A stretch of 20,747 nucleotides of DNA from SZUA-592 sp041556555. GTDB taxonomy: Bacteria; Pseudomonadota; Gammaproteobacteria; Eutrophobiales; Eutrophobiaceae. How positions within the stretch are numbered: the stretch's first letter is position 1; each line of letters begins with the position of its first letter. The position numbers and the translations under genes were made by a program. The notes under the pieces were generated by a model. That model was not told the DNA's origin, did no database searches, and saw nothing but the letters and a program-made list of their open reading frames with translations. Location: contig JBFFIE010000037.1 in assembly GCA_041556555.1 (NCBI GenBank), forward strand, positions 1 to 20,747. Direction: 5' to 3'. Shown here piece by piece: positions 14,161-20,747 of the stretch.

Positions 14161-15147
14161 ATGTCAGAGCTTAGATCAGTGGCCATTCTCGTATCTCTGG
14201 TACTAATAGTCTATTCTGCGGTCACACGGGCGGATATACTGCGCCAGGTTAAATTCAATTCCAATCCCGTTGGTGCAGTGGTCTGCAAGAAGGTACTGAA
14301 GAATGAGACCTGCCATGGTAAAACACCATTCAGCCTGAACCTGGAGTTTAACAATCAGAACGAATCGAAAAAATTTGTATTTTACAAGACTGGTTACCAA
14401 ACCGAGACTATCCAGGTCACTCCAGAATCAAACGATGTTTCAATAACACTGCAGAAACTTGATCTATTTCCGGATCCAGCCCTGCTACACAATAAACAAC
14501 TTAAAGAGTTGCAGGAAGCTATCAATTTTAGAACAGAAAAGGCCATATATTCTTATGCCGGTGGTAAGGACGAGAATTTTCAGCTCATTGGCAGGCTTGA
14601 AGCCTTGAATTATGAAAATCTGACTGGTCTTAAATTCAGCGTATTGATTAATAATTACTCAGTGCTCAAGGATATAAAAAAGGCATCGAGAATAAGCAAT
14701 AATGAAAAGAAGTACCGGCAACTTATGAAAACACTTAATCGCCATGGAATATTTGAATTTTACGATATGATCGCGGGTTCTGTGGCTTCATTACCCATCG
14801 ATGTTGTTGAATTTGACGTGACCTATTCGGGCGCTCAGGCTGTCCTGGATTACAACCAGGTGAAAGAGACCTATAGTCGATGGACGGGGACCACGTGTAG
14901 CGGTTCAGGTAGTAGCCGGACGTGTTATGATACCTTCGATGTGTACACAAAAACCAAGGATGTCACTGTTGTAAAAGACGAGAATGTTACCGTCGATTAT
15001 ATATTTATTGCTGATCATAAAGAATTGATGTCATCGCCGGGTGCCGACATCTATGATCAACTTGATCAGGTCAGGATTTACACAAACGATAATCCGAAAA
15101 ACGAATACGAACAGATTAAACCGGGGCCGGAGACTAATCAAGACTGA
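14161..15147 (+). CDS. Secreted protein with N-terminal PEGA-like domain, unknown function
   Basis: 328 aa from ATG 14161, which has GAGGT at 8 nt spacing; ATG 14155 is the alternative. The signal peptide ends near residue 24 (VTRA-DI). Residues about 30-98 fit a PEGA domain (FNSNPVGAVV, CHGKTPFSLNLEF, then GYQTETI). The middle (100-220) is helical and then beta-rich. A Cys loop CSGSGSSRTC near residue 245 sits between two Tyr/Thr-rich strands. PEGA domains occur in surface and S-layer-like proteins, but the role here is unknown. Likely periplasmic or surface. It ends the three-gene run of exported proteins. Confidence 0.75.
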   Translation: MSELRSVAILVSLVLIVYSAVTRADILRQVKFNSNPVGAVVCKKVLKNETCHGKTPFSLNLEFNNQNESKKFVFYKTGYQTETIQVTPESNDVSITLQKLDLFPDPALLHNKQLKELQEAINFRTEKAIYSYAGGKDENFQLIGRLEALNYENLTGLKFSVLINNYSVLKDIKKASRISNNEKKYRQLMKTLNRHGIFEFYDMIAGSVASLPIDVVEFDVTYSGAQAVLDYNQVKETYSRWTGTTCSGSGSSRTCYDTFDVYTKTKDVTVVKDENVTVDYIFIADHKELMSSPGADIYDQLDQVRIYTNDNPKNEYEQIKPGPETNQD

Positions 15148-15167
15148 TGTGTATTATCACCGGCCCC
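15123..15167. repeat. Long-loop inverted repeat over the 3' end of the PEGA-like gene
   Basis: GGGGCCGG (15123-15130) and CCGGCCCC (15160-15167) are perfect reverse complements, 29 nt apart, spanning the stop codon. No T-tract follows on the plus strand. It may slow or terminate transcription between convergent genes. Functional status is unknown. Confidence 0.4.
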
Positions 15168-15217
15168 TAGGATTCGCATCTTAAGCTATTTGAGAGCGAT
15201 GGTTTGCCGAAGTTACA

Positions 15218-15772
15218 TTAAGCTTCTTTCCCAGCGGCATTACTTTCCTGTTTTTTTGAAGATTCTTTTGCAGCAGATGCTGGTGCAGGTTGCTTACCTG
15301 AAGATTCATCACTTGTTGAAAAACTGCTGATCATCCCGGAGAAGGCTTGCTTCTGTATATCCATAGCTCGATCAAAAAATTCCTGCCAGTTCCTCGCAAG
15401 CGTTACATTTGATTGTTGATCAACCGGTGATGCATGGCGCAACATCTCAAACCAGATTTCCCACAATTGGTGTTGCACATCTGTCCAGAGATTAATGCCT
15501 TCTTCCAACTGGCGTTCCAACTGGTCAGTGTCAAAGGTATCATCCAGGGAATCTTCGACTGTTTTGAGTAAGGTTGTGATTGACTGTTGTTGCATTTCCA
15601 GGGCAGAGTCAACCTGTTTTTCCAGCGTATCGATTGCCTCAGTCCAGGTTGTGTTTGGTGTGTTGCTTTCAGCAGCCTTTTGCATGGTTCCGAACCAGTT
15701 ACTCATCAATTCTTGCTGCTGTTCAAGCCAGTTCCGTTGAAATTCTGTTATTTGTTCAGCCGTGCTTGTCAT
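15218..15772 (-). CDS. Phasin-like coiled-coil protein
   Basis: 184 aa, almost wholly alpha-helical. It has a Trp/Gln-rich start (EFQRNWLEQQQELMSNWFGT), central heptad-rich helices (VDSALEMQQQSITTLLKT) and a disordered tail rich in Ala, Pro, Lys and Ser after residue 148. This profile suits phasins and PhaE-like proteins, which coat polyhydroxyalkanoate granules. The match is by character, not by motif, so a plain coiled-coil protein is also possible. No phaC or other PHA gene is in view. GGGAGGAC about 6 nt before the ATG supports the start. An FNR promoter lies upstream, predicting expression at low oxygen. Convergent with the PEGA-like gene. Confidence 0.6.
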   Translation of the reverse strand: MTSTAEQITEFQRNWLEQQQELMSNWFGTMQKAAESNTPNTTWTEAIDTLEKQVDSALEMQQQSITTLLKTVEDSLDDTFDTDQLERQLEEGINLWTDVQHQLWEIWFEMLRHASPVDQQSNVTLARNWQEFFDRAMDIQKQAFSGMISSFSTSDESSGKQPAPASAAKESSKKQESNAAGKEA

Positions 15773-15856
15773 GGAAGTCCTCCCAAGTCCTTGATTAAAA
15801 TCAGGATAAAATCGAAATTACAATCAGTGTTTATATCTACTAACGGTACTGATCCA

Positions 15857-15905
15857 ATATTAAAATCATAGGAATTTTTTACAGATTTACTTTGATCTAT
15901 ATCAA
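15857..15905 (-). promoter_or_regulatory. FNR/Anr-type promoter of the phasin-like gene
   Basis: TTGATCTATATCAA at 15892-15905 is a perfect FNR box. On the minus strand TATGAT at 15870-15865 is a good -10. A start near 15857 places the box centre at about -41.5, the class II arrangement, with a leader of about 85 nt. The gene below is the phasin-like one. Transcription start is inferred. Confidence 0.75.
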
Positions 15906-15949
15906 CAACCGGCAAGATGATCATTCGTTAAGTAATTGACAGATCAAGG

Positions 15950-15985
15950 GTAATGACTGGTAACCAGCCATTACACTTTTTATTT
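15950..15985. terminator. Hairpin with T-tract on the plus strand, after the cupredoxin gene
   Basis: GTAATG...CATTAC (15950-15974) forms a stem with an inner CTGG/CCAG pair, followed on the plus strand by ACTTTTTATTT. The T-tract faces the plus strand, where no gene ends nearby. On the minus strand the hairpin follows the cupredoxin stop but lacks the T-run. It may act in either direction. Function is uncertain. Confidence 0.45.
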
Positions 15986-15997
15986 CAACAGGAAAGT

Positions 15998-16453
15998 TTA
16001 CTTTGAAAACGGCGGTTTGCCGAAAATAGTAATGGTGCCGACCATGCCATGCTCCTCGTGGTCACCCTTGTGGCAATACAACTTCATATTCTCGCCATTG
16101 CGCATCGGGTAAAAAAACCATTCCACGGTTGCACCGGGCTTGAGTTCTATATCGTGGGCTGAACCATGGATCTCCACAGCAGTCTTGCCATCTTTACCAG
16201 CAACTTCCAGTTTGTGCGAAAAGATATGGGTAGAAAACTCGTCGGAGGCAAAGTAATGTTCATCGTCGCTGGGATTGTGTATCACCAGCTTGTAGTGATG
16301 ACCACGTTCGAACTCCAGGTGATCGGGTACGAACACCAGCTTGCCGTCTGCCGTGCCGACATTGACTTTAACTTCAATCGCCTTCGGGCCTTCACCGACG
16401 GCAAAACACAGGCCGGAAAATAATATGAGCATTAGAATAAGGGGTGTGCGCAT
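15998..16453 (-). CDS. Cupredoxin-domain periplasmic protein
   Basis: 151 aa from ATG 16453, with GGAGA about 8 nt upstream; a longer frame from 16504 would add a false N-terminus. Signal peptide is residues 1-18 (MRTPLILMLILFSGLCFA). The mature chain is a single cupredoxin fold. Likely copper ligands are His66 (DDEHYF), Cys127 and one or two of His128/132/135, and Met137, in the segment YCHKGDHEEHGMVG near the C-terminus. It probably carries electrons or copper in the periplasm. Divergent from a beta-barrel gene with 56 bp between the starts, so they may share control. The partner proteins are unknown. Confidence 0.85.
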   Translation of the reverse strand: MRTPLILMLILFSGLCFAVGEGPKAIEVKVNVGTADGKLVFVPDHLEFERGHHYKLVIHNPSDDEHYFASDEFSTHIFSHKLEVAGKDGKTAVEIHGSAHDIELKPGATVEWFFYPMRNGENMKLYCHKGDHEEHGMVGTITIFGKPPFSK

Positions 16454-16509
16454 GAGTCTATCTCCAATGTCGTGTATTATTATTGTAAGAATGAATAAGA
16501 CCAAGCATA

Positions 16510-17247
16510 GTGTTTAACCGCCCGGATCTGCAAGCCCTTTTTTATCTCAGTCTAATCATGCCCCCGGCAGTTTTTGCTGATGATGCTGTACACCGGCAAT
16601 GGCAATATGATCACAGTTTTGAAGCCCTGTTTACCTGGGGAAGCCGTTACGTTACCGAGGGCAGGGACATTCTTGATGGTGCTGGTGTTCAAAAATCGGC
16701 AATCCATTTTGAGTATGGACCTTTCTTTATAAATTCCCGGAATGTCTGGGGTTATGACTCTGAATATGACGAGTTAAATATCATGCCGGGTGTTCGGTTC
16801 GAAATTGATGAATACACCATTTACCTGAGCTACAACCGCAAGGTATTTTTTTCCGAGGACGTGGTTGATAATGAAATCGAGATCGGCATGACCTATGAAG
16901 AACTGCCCTATGGCATGTTTTCCGCCATTGCCTGGTATCATTCCTTTTTAAGCGATGGTGCTTTTCTTGAATTTACTCTGGGATCAGAAATTGAGATCTC
17001 TGAAAGGCTGGAGCTTGAACCCGTTGTGGTACTGGGAATAAATAATAATTATATCCCGGATGGGCATGATGGCCTTAATCATGTAAGTCTTGAACTGAAT
17101 ACAGAGTATCAGGTTGTGGGACCATTGGAACTCGTTGCTTTTGCCCGTTACAACAAGGCTATAGGTTCCGATCCGGCAGAGCATCCCGGAGATAAGTTAT
17201 TAAATGACTTTTTCTGGGGCGGTATTGGTATCGAATTTTCATTCTAG
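16510..17247 (+). CDS. Putative outer-membrane beta-barrel protein
   Basis: 245 aa. A signal peptide ends near residue 23 (AVFA-DD). The rest is a run of amphipathic beta-strands with aromatic ends (IYLSYNRKVFF, YGMFSAIAWYHSF), and the chain ends in Phe (EFSF), the usual C-terminal signature of outer membrane proteins. GSRYVTEGRDI near residue 44 recalls small barrel families with a (S/T)xYVxxGxD motif. The start is a GTG at 16510 with a weak Shine-Dalgarno. The first ATG downstream would remove the signal peptide. Divergent from the cupredoxin gene. It might be a porin or a structural barrel; no substrate can be named. Confidence 0.65.
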   Translation: MFNRPDLQALFYLSLIMPPAVFADDAVHRQWQYDHSFEALFTWGSRYVTEGRDILDGAGVQKSAIHFEYGPFFINSRNVWGYDSEYDELNIMPGVRFEIDEYTIYLSYNRKVFFSEDVVDNEIEIGMTYEELPYGMFSAIAWYHSFLSDGAFLEFTLGSEIEISERLELEPVVVLGINNNYIPDGHDGLNHVSLELNTEYQVVGPLELVAFARYNKAIGSDPAEHPGDKLLNDFFWGGIGIEFSF

Positions 17248-17257
17248 TTCGTATTGT

Positions 17258-18319
17258 TCAGTCACGTTCGTTACTGAAATACTTGAGGCGGTAAAGTGTC
17301 CAGTCAGGTTTTTCACGGCTGCGGCACATGCCGTAACGAAAAGCGGGCAGGATAATGGAAATATGGTAACGCAGGTCACTGAACCATACGCAGGTTTCCC
17401 GGTCGTCCTGGTCGATGCGGTACAGGATCGGAAACTGTGCAAAGTTACGATAATTCGCAAAGTCGTTATCCTGCCAGACGGTTTGTGATAGCCTGATCTC
17501 ATCAGGCTGGTCACCAAATAGACTGAACGTTTCCCACTCACTACTGTCCCTGGGCCGGTAGGCAGTTACGAATTCGATAAAGGGGACCGTACCCTCCCAG
17601 CGCAGCAGTTTTTCACTGAACCCTGCAAGATCAATCAACGTTGTTGAATAATGATCATTTTCCTTGTTAATCACCCGCCAGTGAAACGGGGAAAATGGCT
17701 GTGGCAGAGCAACTGTCCTGGTGGTAACAGTATCCCTCTGATCGATCCGGGCCAGCCCCACATCGCGTGCCTGTAATTTCAAATGCCACTGAAACATCAC
17801 ATACAGGCAGACCACACTGATACATAAAATCGCCGTATATCGTGGCTTGTAAATCAAAGAGGTAATCAAGCCAACCAGTACAACCAGGCTCAGGTAAGGA
17901 TCAATCACGAAGGTCGTACCTGTACTGAAAGTCCGGCTTGATAAAGGATAAAACACCTTGGTTCCGTAGACTGTCAGGAGATCCAGCAGGATATGGGAAA
18001 TAAGTCCAAGGGCAGCATAGCCACTGATCTTTACCGTTTGTTTACGCAATCGTGGAAACAGGGCAACAATGATTCCGGTCAGCAGGATCGTCCAGACTGG
18101 TAACAATACCAGGGAGTGGGTGATTGATCGGTGCCATTCGTCAAGGAAAACAAGCGGGTTAATCGGAAACAGCAGATAATCACAATCCGGAAATGCTGCA
18201 GCAAAGGCCATCACAGCTAGCGGCACGTAGTCGATCGAATCTTTTTCCCCGGTTGGTGTTTTGCCTTTGATACCCTGGCTTGCCAGTGCACCGAACATCG
18301 CATGTGTGATGGTATCCAT
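17258..18319 (-). CDS. YdjM-like membrane-bound metal-dependent hydrolase
   Basis: 353 aa. N-terminal metal motif MDTITHAMFGAL (His6), then FPDCDYLLFP (Asp45, Asp47), HRSITHSLVLLP (His63, His67), and SHILLDLLTVYGTKVFYPLS (His109, Asp113). Several TM segments cross residues 35-200, and a soluble C-terminal part of about 150 residues follows. This matches the YdjM/COG1988 family of predicted inner-membrane hydrolases; the substrate is unknown. YdjM of E. coli is LexA-regulated, but no clear LexA box was found here. It follows the TetR gene by 32 bp on the same strand and is probably co-transcribed. It ends 10 bp from the convergent barrel gene. Confidence 0.88.
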   Translation of the reverse strand: MDTITHAMFGALASQGIKGKTPTGEKDSIDYVPLAVMAFAAAFPDCDYLLFPINPLVFLDEWHRSITHSLVLLPVWTILLTGIIVALFPRLRKQTVKISGYAALGLISHILLDLLTVYGTKVFYPLSSRTFSTGTTFVIDPYLSLVVLVGLITSLIYKPRYTAILCISVVCLYVMFQWHLKLQARDVGLARIDQRDTVTTRTVALPQPFSPFHWRVINKENDHYSTTLIDLAGFSEKLLRWEGTVPFIEFVTAYRPRDSSEWETFSLFGDQPDEIRLSQTVWQDNDFANYRNFAQFPILYRIDQDDRETCVWFSDLRYHISIILPAFRYGMCRSREKPDWTLYRLKYFSNERD

Positions 18320-18351
18320 GACGTCAGCTAATGCGGGTTTGCCAGGCAGTT

Positions 18352-18969
18352 TTATTCAAGCTGATCGGCAGATTTTGTGATGACAGAATCCGGGTTGACC
18401 CGGACAGCCAGTGATTCTGATTTCCGTAACAGCTTGTCTATGAAATCATTGGTCTTGCCGCACTCAGTAGACGGGTCCTTTAACCAGTAGGCCAGTGTGG
18501 TCAGGTAGACGCCGGTCGTTCCGATTTCTTCCATGATCCGGCTGAAGTGAGAAGTCTTGCTGCCCGCTGCTTCCAGAAACCACTGCACGGTGCGGCTTAC
18601 TCGCAATACTCCCAGGATCTGAAAGTGCAGATGCCCCGGCTCCAGCTTATACTTGAAAATATCAATGACAGTGGGCCGATAGGGTGCCAGCGTCCTTAAC
18701 CAGGTCAGGATCGCCCTGCGAATGCGGTCCCGGCCGCATAATTGTCTGAATTCAGAATGCTTTGCCGCTATGAGTACGCTCTGGTCAGCACGGTCAAACA
18801 GGGCCTCGGCGATATCATCTTTCTGGCGGTAGAACTGCCGGATATCATCAAGACTAATATCAAGGGCAGCGGCCACTTCCTGCAGCCGCAGTTCTTCCCA
18901 GGACCGTTCCGCTGCCAATTCCAGCGCCTTGTCGAGGATTTTATCGGCGAGTTTAGTTGACTTTGCCAT
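18352..18969 (-). CDS. TetR family transcriptional regulator
   Basis: 205 aa. An N-terminal helix-turn-helix lies at about residues 27-48 (LRLQEVAAALDISLDDIRQF), preceded by a helix (ADKILDKALELAAERS). The C-terminal 130 residues form a ligand-binding helical domain with no known ligand. The N-terminal pattern also resembles COQ9-like TetR proteins. It stands upstream of the YdjM-like gene by 32 bp, so it may control that gene and itself. Two palindromes in the divergent promoter (19002-19021, 19042-19051) could be its operator. AAGG is close to the ATG. Confidence 0.88.
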   Translation of the reverse strand: MAKSTKLADKILDKALELAAERSWEELRLQEVAAALDISLDDIRQFYRQKDDIAEALFDRADQSVLIAAKHSEFRQLCGRDRIRRAILTWLRTLAPYRPTVIDIFKYKLEPGHLHFQILGVLRVSRTVQWFLEAAGSKTSHFSRIMEEIGTTGVYLTTLAYWLKDPSTECGKTNDFIDKLLRKSESLAVRVNPDSVITKSADQLE

Positions 18970-19001
18970 GGCCTTGGATGATAAAGGTGTAAATATAAAA
19001 G

Positions 19002-19021
19002 TTTAACTCTCTAATGTTAAA
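19002..19021. promoter_or_regulatory. Inverted repeat, candidate TetR operator
   Basis: TTTAAC (19002-19007) and GTTAAA (19016-19021), perfect 6-bp arms with an 8-bp spacer, in the intergenic region between the divergent TetR and phosphatase genes. The layout fits an autoregulatory operator. Function is inferred. Confidence 0.4.
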
Positions 19022-19041
19022 AATAGCTGACAAACGCCCGT

Positions 19042-19051
19042 AAATCGATTT
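19042..19051. promoter_or_regulatory. Palindrome, alternative TetR operator
   Basis: AAATCGATTT is a perfect palindrome, with outer GTAAA...TTTAC arms nearly extending it. It lies 31 bp before the phosphatase ATG. It is a second candidate site in the same promoter region. Confidence 0.3.
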
Positions 19052-19081
19052 TTACCGTTTGCCTGTATTGAATTAGTATTT

Positions 19082-19651
19082 ATGTCCCGAACAGGCCACA
19101 CCAGTTCATTAATCATAGACTCCCTGACGTCGGATCGCTGCAGCGGAGTAATTGGTATGAGCTGTTGCCCCGGTAGGAAAATATCTTATACCATTGGAGG
19201 TGACTGGGACCGGGACCTTGATGCTGATATAAAGGCCATTCGTGCCTGGGGTGCCAGCGCCGTGGTATCGTTGATGGAAGAAGATGAAATGGCCTATTAC
19301 GGTGTCGCTGACATTCCGGCCAAGACAATCCAGCTTGGCATGACGCATTATCATTTGCCAATTGTGGATATGCATATTCCCGATGATCGTTTTGAAGCAG
19401 AGTGGCAAAGTACCGGGGAAAGTCTCAGGAATGCACTGATTTCCGGCGAGTCAATCGTTATTCATTGTCTGGGAGGTTTTGGAAGGACCGGGACCATAGC
19501 CGGGCGTCTGCTGGTAGAGCTTGGAAGTGATCCGGAAACCGCGATCCTGCAGGTGAGGAGGGCAAGGCCCGGCACAATACAGACCATTATGCAGGAATGT
19601 TATGTCCTTGGTTGTAAGCAACTGAATATGAATAATTCAGATGATAGATAA
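19082..19651 (+). CDS. Dual-specificity protein phosphatase (CDKN3-like)
   Basis: 189 aa. The phosphate-binding loop HCxxGxxR(T/S) is complete: HCLGGFGRTGTIAG at 128-141 with Cys129 nucleophile and Arg135. The general acid is likely Asp96 or Asp101 (VDMHIPDDRF). GGDWDRDLDADIKAIRAWGA near residue 40 and the C-terminal GTIQTIMQE fit bacterial CDKN3-type phosphatases. It would dephosphorylate Tyr or Ser/Thr proteins, or possibly other phosphoesters; the target is unknown. Cytoplasmic. No kinase is adjacent. It is divergent from the TetR gene and followed by a clear terminator. Confidence 0.9.
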   Translation: MSRTGHTSSLIIDSLTSDRCSGVIGMSCCPGRKISYTIGGDWDRDLDADIKAIRAWGASAVVSLMEEDEMAYYGVADIPAKTIQLGMTHYHLPIVDMHIPDDRFEAEWQSTGESLRNALISGESIVIHCLGGFGRTGTIAGRLLVELGSDPETAILQVRRARPGTIQTIMQECYVLGCKQLNMNNSDDR

Positions 19652-19689
19652 GTGTAGCTGATATAAGAATTTTTCTTTGAGGCAGGTCT

Positions 19690-19723
19690 GAATAACCTCT
19701 TGTGTTATTCGGTTTTATTTTTT
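19690..19723 (+). terminator. Rho-independent terminator after the phosphatase gene
   Basis: GAATAAC (19690-19696) and GTTATTC (19704-19710) give a perfect 7-bp stem with a 7-nt loop, followed by GGTTTTATTTTTT. It also isolates the next gene pair. The 3' part, CTTGTGTTAT, can instead pair with ATAACAAG downstream (with a small bulge), an alternative fold. Confidence 0.7.
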
Positions 19724-19773
19724 ATAACAAGATTATTCAGTGTTCCGGGTATATAAAATAGAGGAGTGAATCA

Positions 19774-20226
19774 ATGCTCTCTTTACGTAAGATACTAATA
19801 TTCATTGGCCTGTTACTGACACTTGTCTCTACCTCCCTGTTTGCAAGGGCGTTTTGGGAGATCCGGGATCCCAATTTGCCTTACATAGCCAAAATCAGGG
19901 CCGGTCGGGGTGACAGTTATACTGTCATCTACAATTCAAAAATTTGTGAACAGATTGGCGAGGATGCCTGTATGTTTTTCCGGGAACATGCCGATGCGCA
20001 CGCTATGTTGAATCACCCGCTTTATGACCCCGACAAATATACACCGTTACAGGAAGAAGCTGCGGATTGCTATGCTGCCAGGGTGTCAAAACCAAAAGAA
20101 GTGCGTGCCGCAGTGGAGTTAATGGAAAGTGACGAAGCAGCAAACTATCCCATCACCGGCGATCCGAAACAGCGTGCAATATTAACCAGGGACTGTGCCA
20201 TCAATCACGGCAACTGGGAAAATTAA
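19774..20226 (+). CDS. Secreted zincin-like protein with a degenerate HExxH motif, tandem paralogue 1
   Basis: 150 aa. GAGGAG about 7 nt before the ATG; a signal peptide ends near residue 24. Residues 70-100 carry a metallopeptidase-like pattern: FFREHADAHAMLNH (His72, His76, His81) and EEAADCYAA. Known zincins of similar layout read HExxHxxGH with EADCxAA further on. Here the Glu after the first His is Ala (HADAH), and the Gly is Asn. Four Cys (C58, C66, C99, C141) are kept in the sister gene, which suggests two disulfides. It may bind zinc but is unlikely to be a peptidase. It overlaps the next gene by 1 nt (TAATG). Function unknown. Confidence 0.7.
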   Translation: MLSLRKILIFIGLLLTLVSTSLFARAFWEIRDPNLPYIAKIRAGRGDSYTVIYNSKICEQIGEDACMFFREHADAHAMLNHPLYDPDKYTPLQEEAADCYAARVSKPKEVRAAVELMESDEAANYPITGDPKQRAILTRDCAINHGNWEN

Positions 20227-20672
20227 TGAGAATCAAGAACACTCTAATATTGATATTTCTATTAATTTCGGGATTGTTTGCATTGACTGTCTCATCAAGA
20301 GGCTGGGAGACATCTGACCCGACCCTGCCCTACATTGCCAAAATCAGGTATGAAAGAGGTGGTGCACCAGCCGTCATTTACAATTCAAGGATTTGCAAGG
20401 AAATCGGGGATGCCTGTATGTTTTTCCGCGAGCATGCCGATGCCCATGATACGCTTAACCATCCACTCTATGACCCGGAATACTACACACAGTCACAAGA
20501 AGACCAGGCAGACTGTTATGCCGGAAGAGTTGCCAAGCCGGAAGAGGTGCGTGCCGCAGTGGAGTTGATGGAAAGTGACGAAGCAGCAAACTACCCGATT
20601 ACCGGTGATCCGAAACAGCGTGCAAAACTAATCAGGGAATGCGCCATGAAACGTGGTAACTGGCCCGGGTGA
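20226..20672 (+). CDS. Secreted zincin-like protein with a degenerate HExxH motif, tandem paralogue 2
   Basis: 148 aa, signal peptide near residues 1-24. It is the sister of the preceding gene. It carries the same HADAHxxxxH (His70, His74, His79) and QADCYAG motifs and four matching Cys (C57, C64, C97, C139). The stop-start overlap TAATG means it is probably translationally coupled to paralogue 1. A 78-bp stretch (20547-20624) matches 20101-20178 with only five differences, all silent, while the rest of the pair differs more. The duplication must therefore be recent or partly refreshed by gene conversion. It probably has the same location and role as paralogue 1, with possible change of partner. 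Confidence 0.7.
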   Translation: MRIKNTLILIFLLISGLFALTVSSRGWETSDPTLPYIAKIRYERGGAPAVIYNSRICKEIGDACMFFREHADAHDTLNHPLYDPEYYTQSQEDQADCYAGRVAKPEEVRAAVELMESDEAANYPITGDPKQRAKLIRECAMKRGNWPG

Positions 20673-20747
20673 TCATTGCTCGGGGCTCCAGATTTTTTTT
20701 ATCAGATCGGTAATTCGATTTGATTCCACCGAGTAGATGATGTCACC
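20673..20747 (-). CDS. C-terminal end of a minus-strand gene (cut by window edge), possibly ArsR-like
   Basis: The minus strand has an open frame of 24 codons from the window edge to a TGA at 20675-20673, ending in residues VESNRITDLIKKIWSPEQ. It abuts the stop of paralogue 2 with no gap, so the two genes converge. GDIIYSVESNRITDLI recalls the wing and last helix of ArsR-family regulators, but this is a weak resemblance. Most of the gene lies outside the window. Confidence 0.45.
   Translation of the reverse strand, partial: GDIIYSVESNRITDLIKKIWSPEQ

Overview
The window looks like a piece of chromosome from a free-living, facultatively anaerobic gammaproteobacterium. The clues are the split two-subunit class II ribonucleotide reductase (NrdJa/NrdJb, as in Pseudomonas), two perfect FNR/Anr boxes placed over good -10 elements, a phasin-like protein, and many small envelope and redox proteins. 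Gene strand changes often. No rRNA, tRNA, CRISPR array or transposase gene was found.

Layout. 1-3128: the first codons of a radical SAM protein, then nrdJa-nrdJb (minus) behind an FNR-type promoter. 3229-5244: an island unlike its surroundings, with three small genes (a two-TM ion channel, a DUF6448 secreted protein, a cupin). Each gene is followed by an attC-like recombination site, so this reads as an integron cassette array without an integrase. It is bracketed by two copies of an intergenic repeat (42 of 45 core positions identical). Partial copies of the repeat also lie upstream of the next gene (uspA) and near 7451. 5249-7426: uspA, a GC-rich COG1313/PflX-like radical SAM gene and a DUF1993 gene. 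7489-9251 (minus): probable operon yqeC - dinB-like - GNAT. 9374-12915: SRAP peptidase, transglutaminase-like protein, OsmC, solitary CbiM-like permease, flavodoxin-like reductase. 13193-15147: three envelope or secreted proteins of unknown role (small Cys protein, lipoprotein, PEGA-like protein). 15218-15905: phasin-like gene under an FNR promoter. 15998-17247: divergent cupredoxin and beta-barrel genes. 17258-18969: TetR regulator and YdjM-type membrane hydrolase. 19082-20672: dual-specificity phosphatase, then a tandem pair of secreted paralogues resembling zinc metallopeptidases that have lost the catalytic Glu. The right edge holds the last codons of a convergent gene.

How the parts fit. 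The two FNR promoters tie oxygen-independent deoxynucleotide synthesis (NrdJ) and a phasin-like protein to the same low-oxygen signal. UspA, OsmC, DinB-like, SRAP and GNAT genes give a stress or maintenance flavour, but nothing shows that they form one system. The most unusual items are the integrase-less cassette array with its repeat borders, the channel with an atypical selectivity filter, and the duplicated degenerate zincin-like pair. All function calls come from reading translations and motifs by eye; no database search was run.
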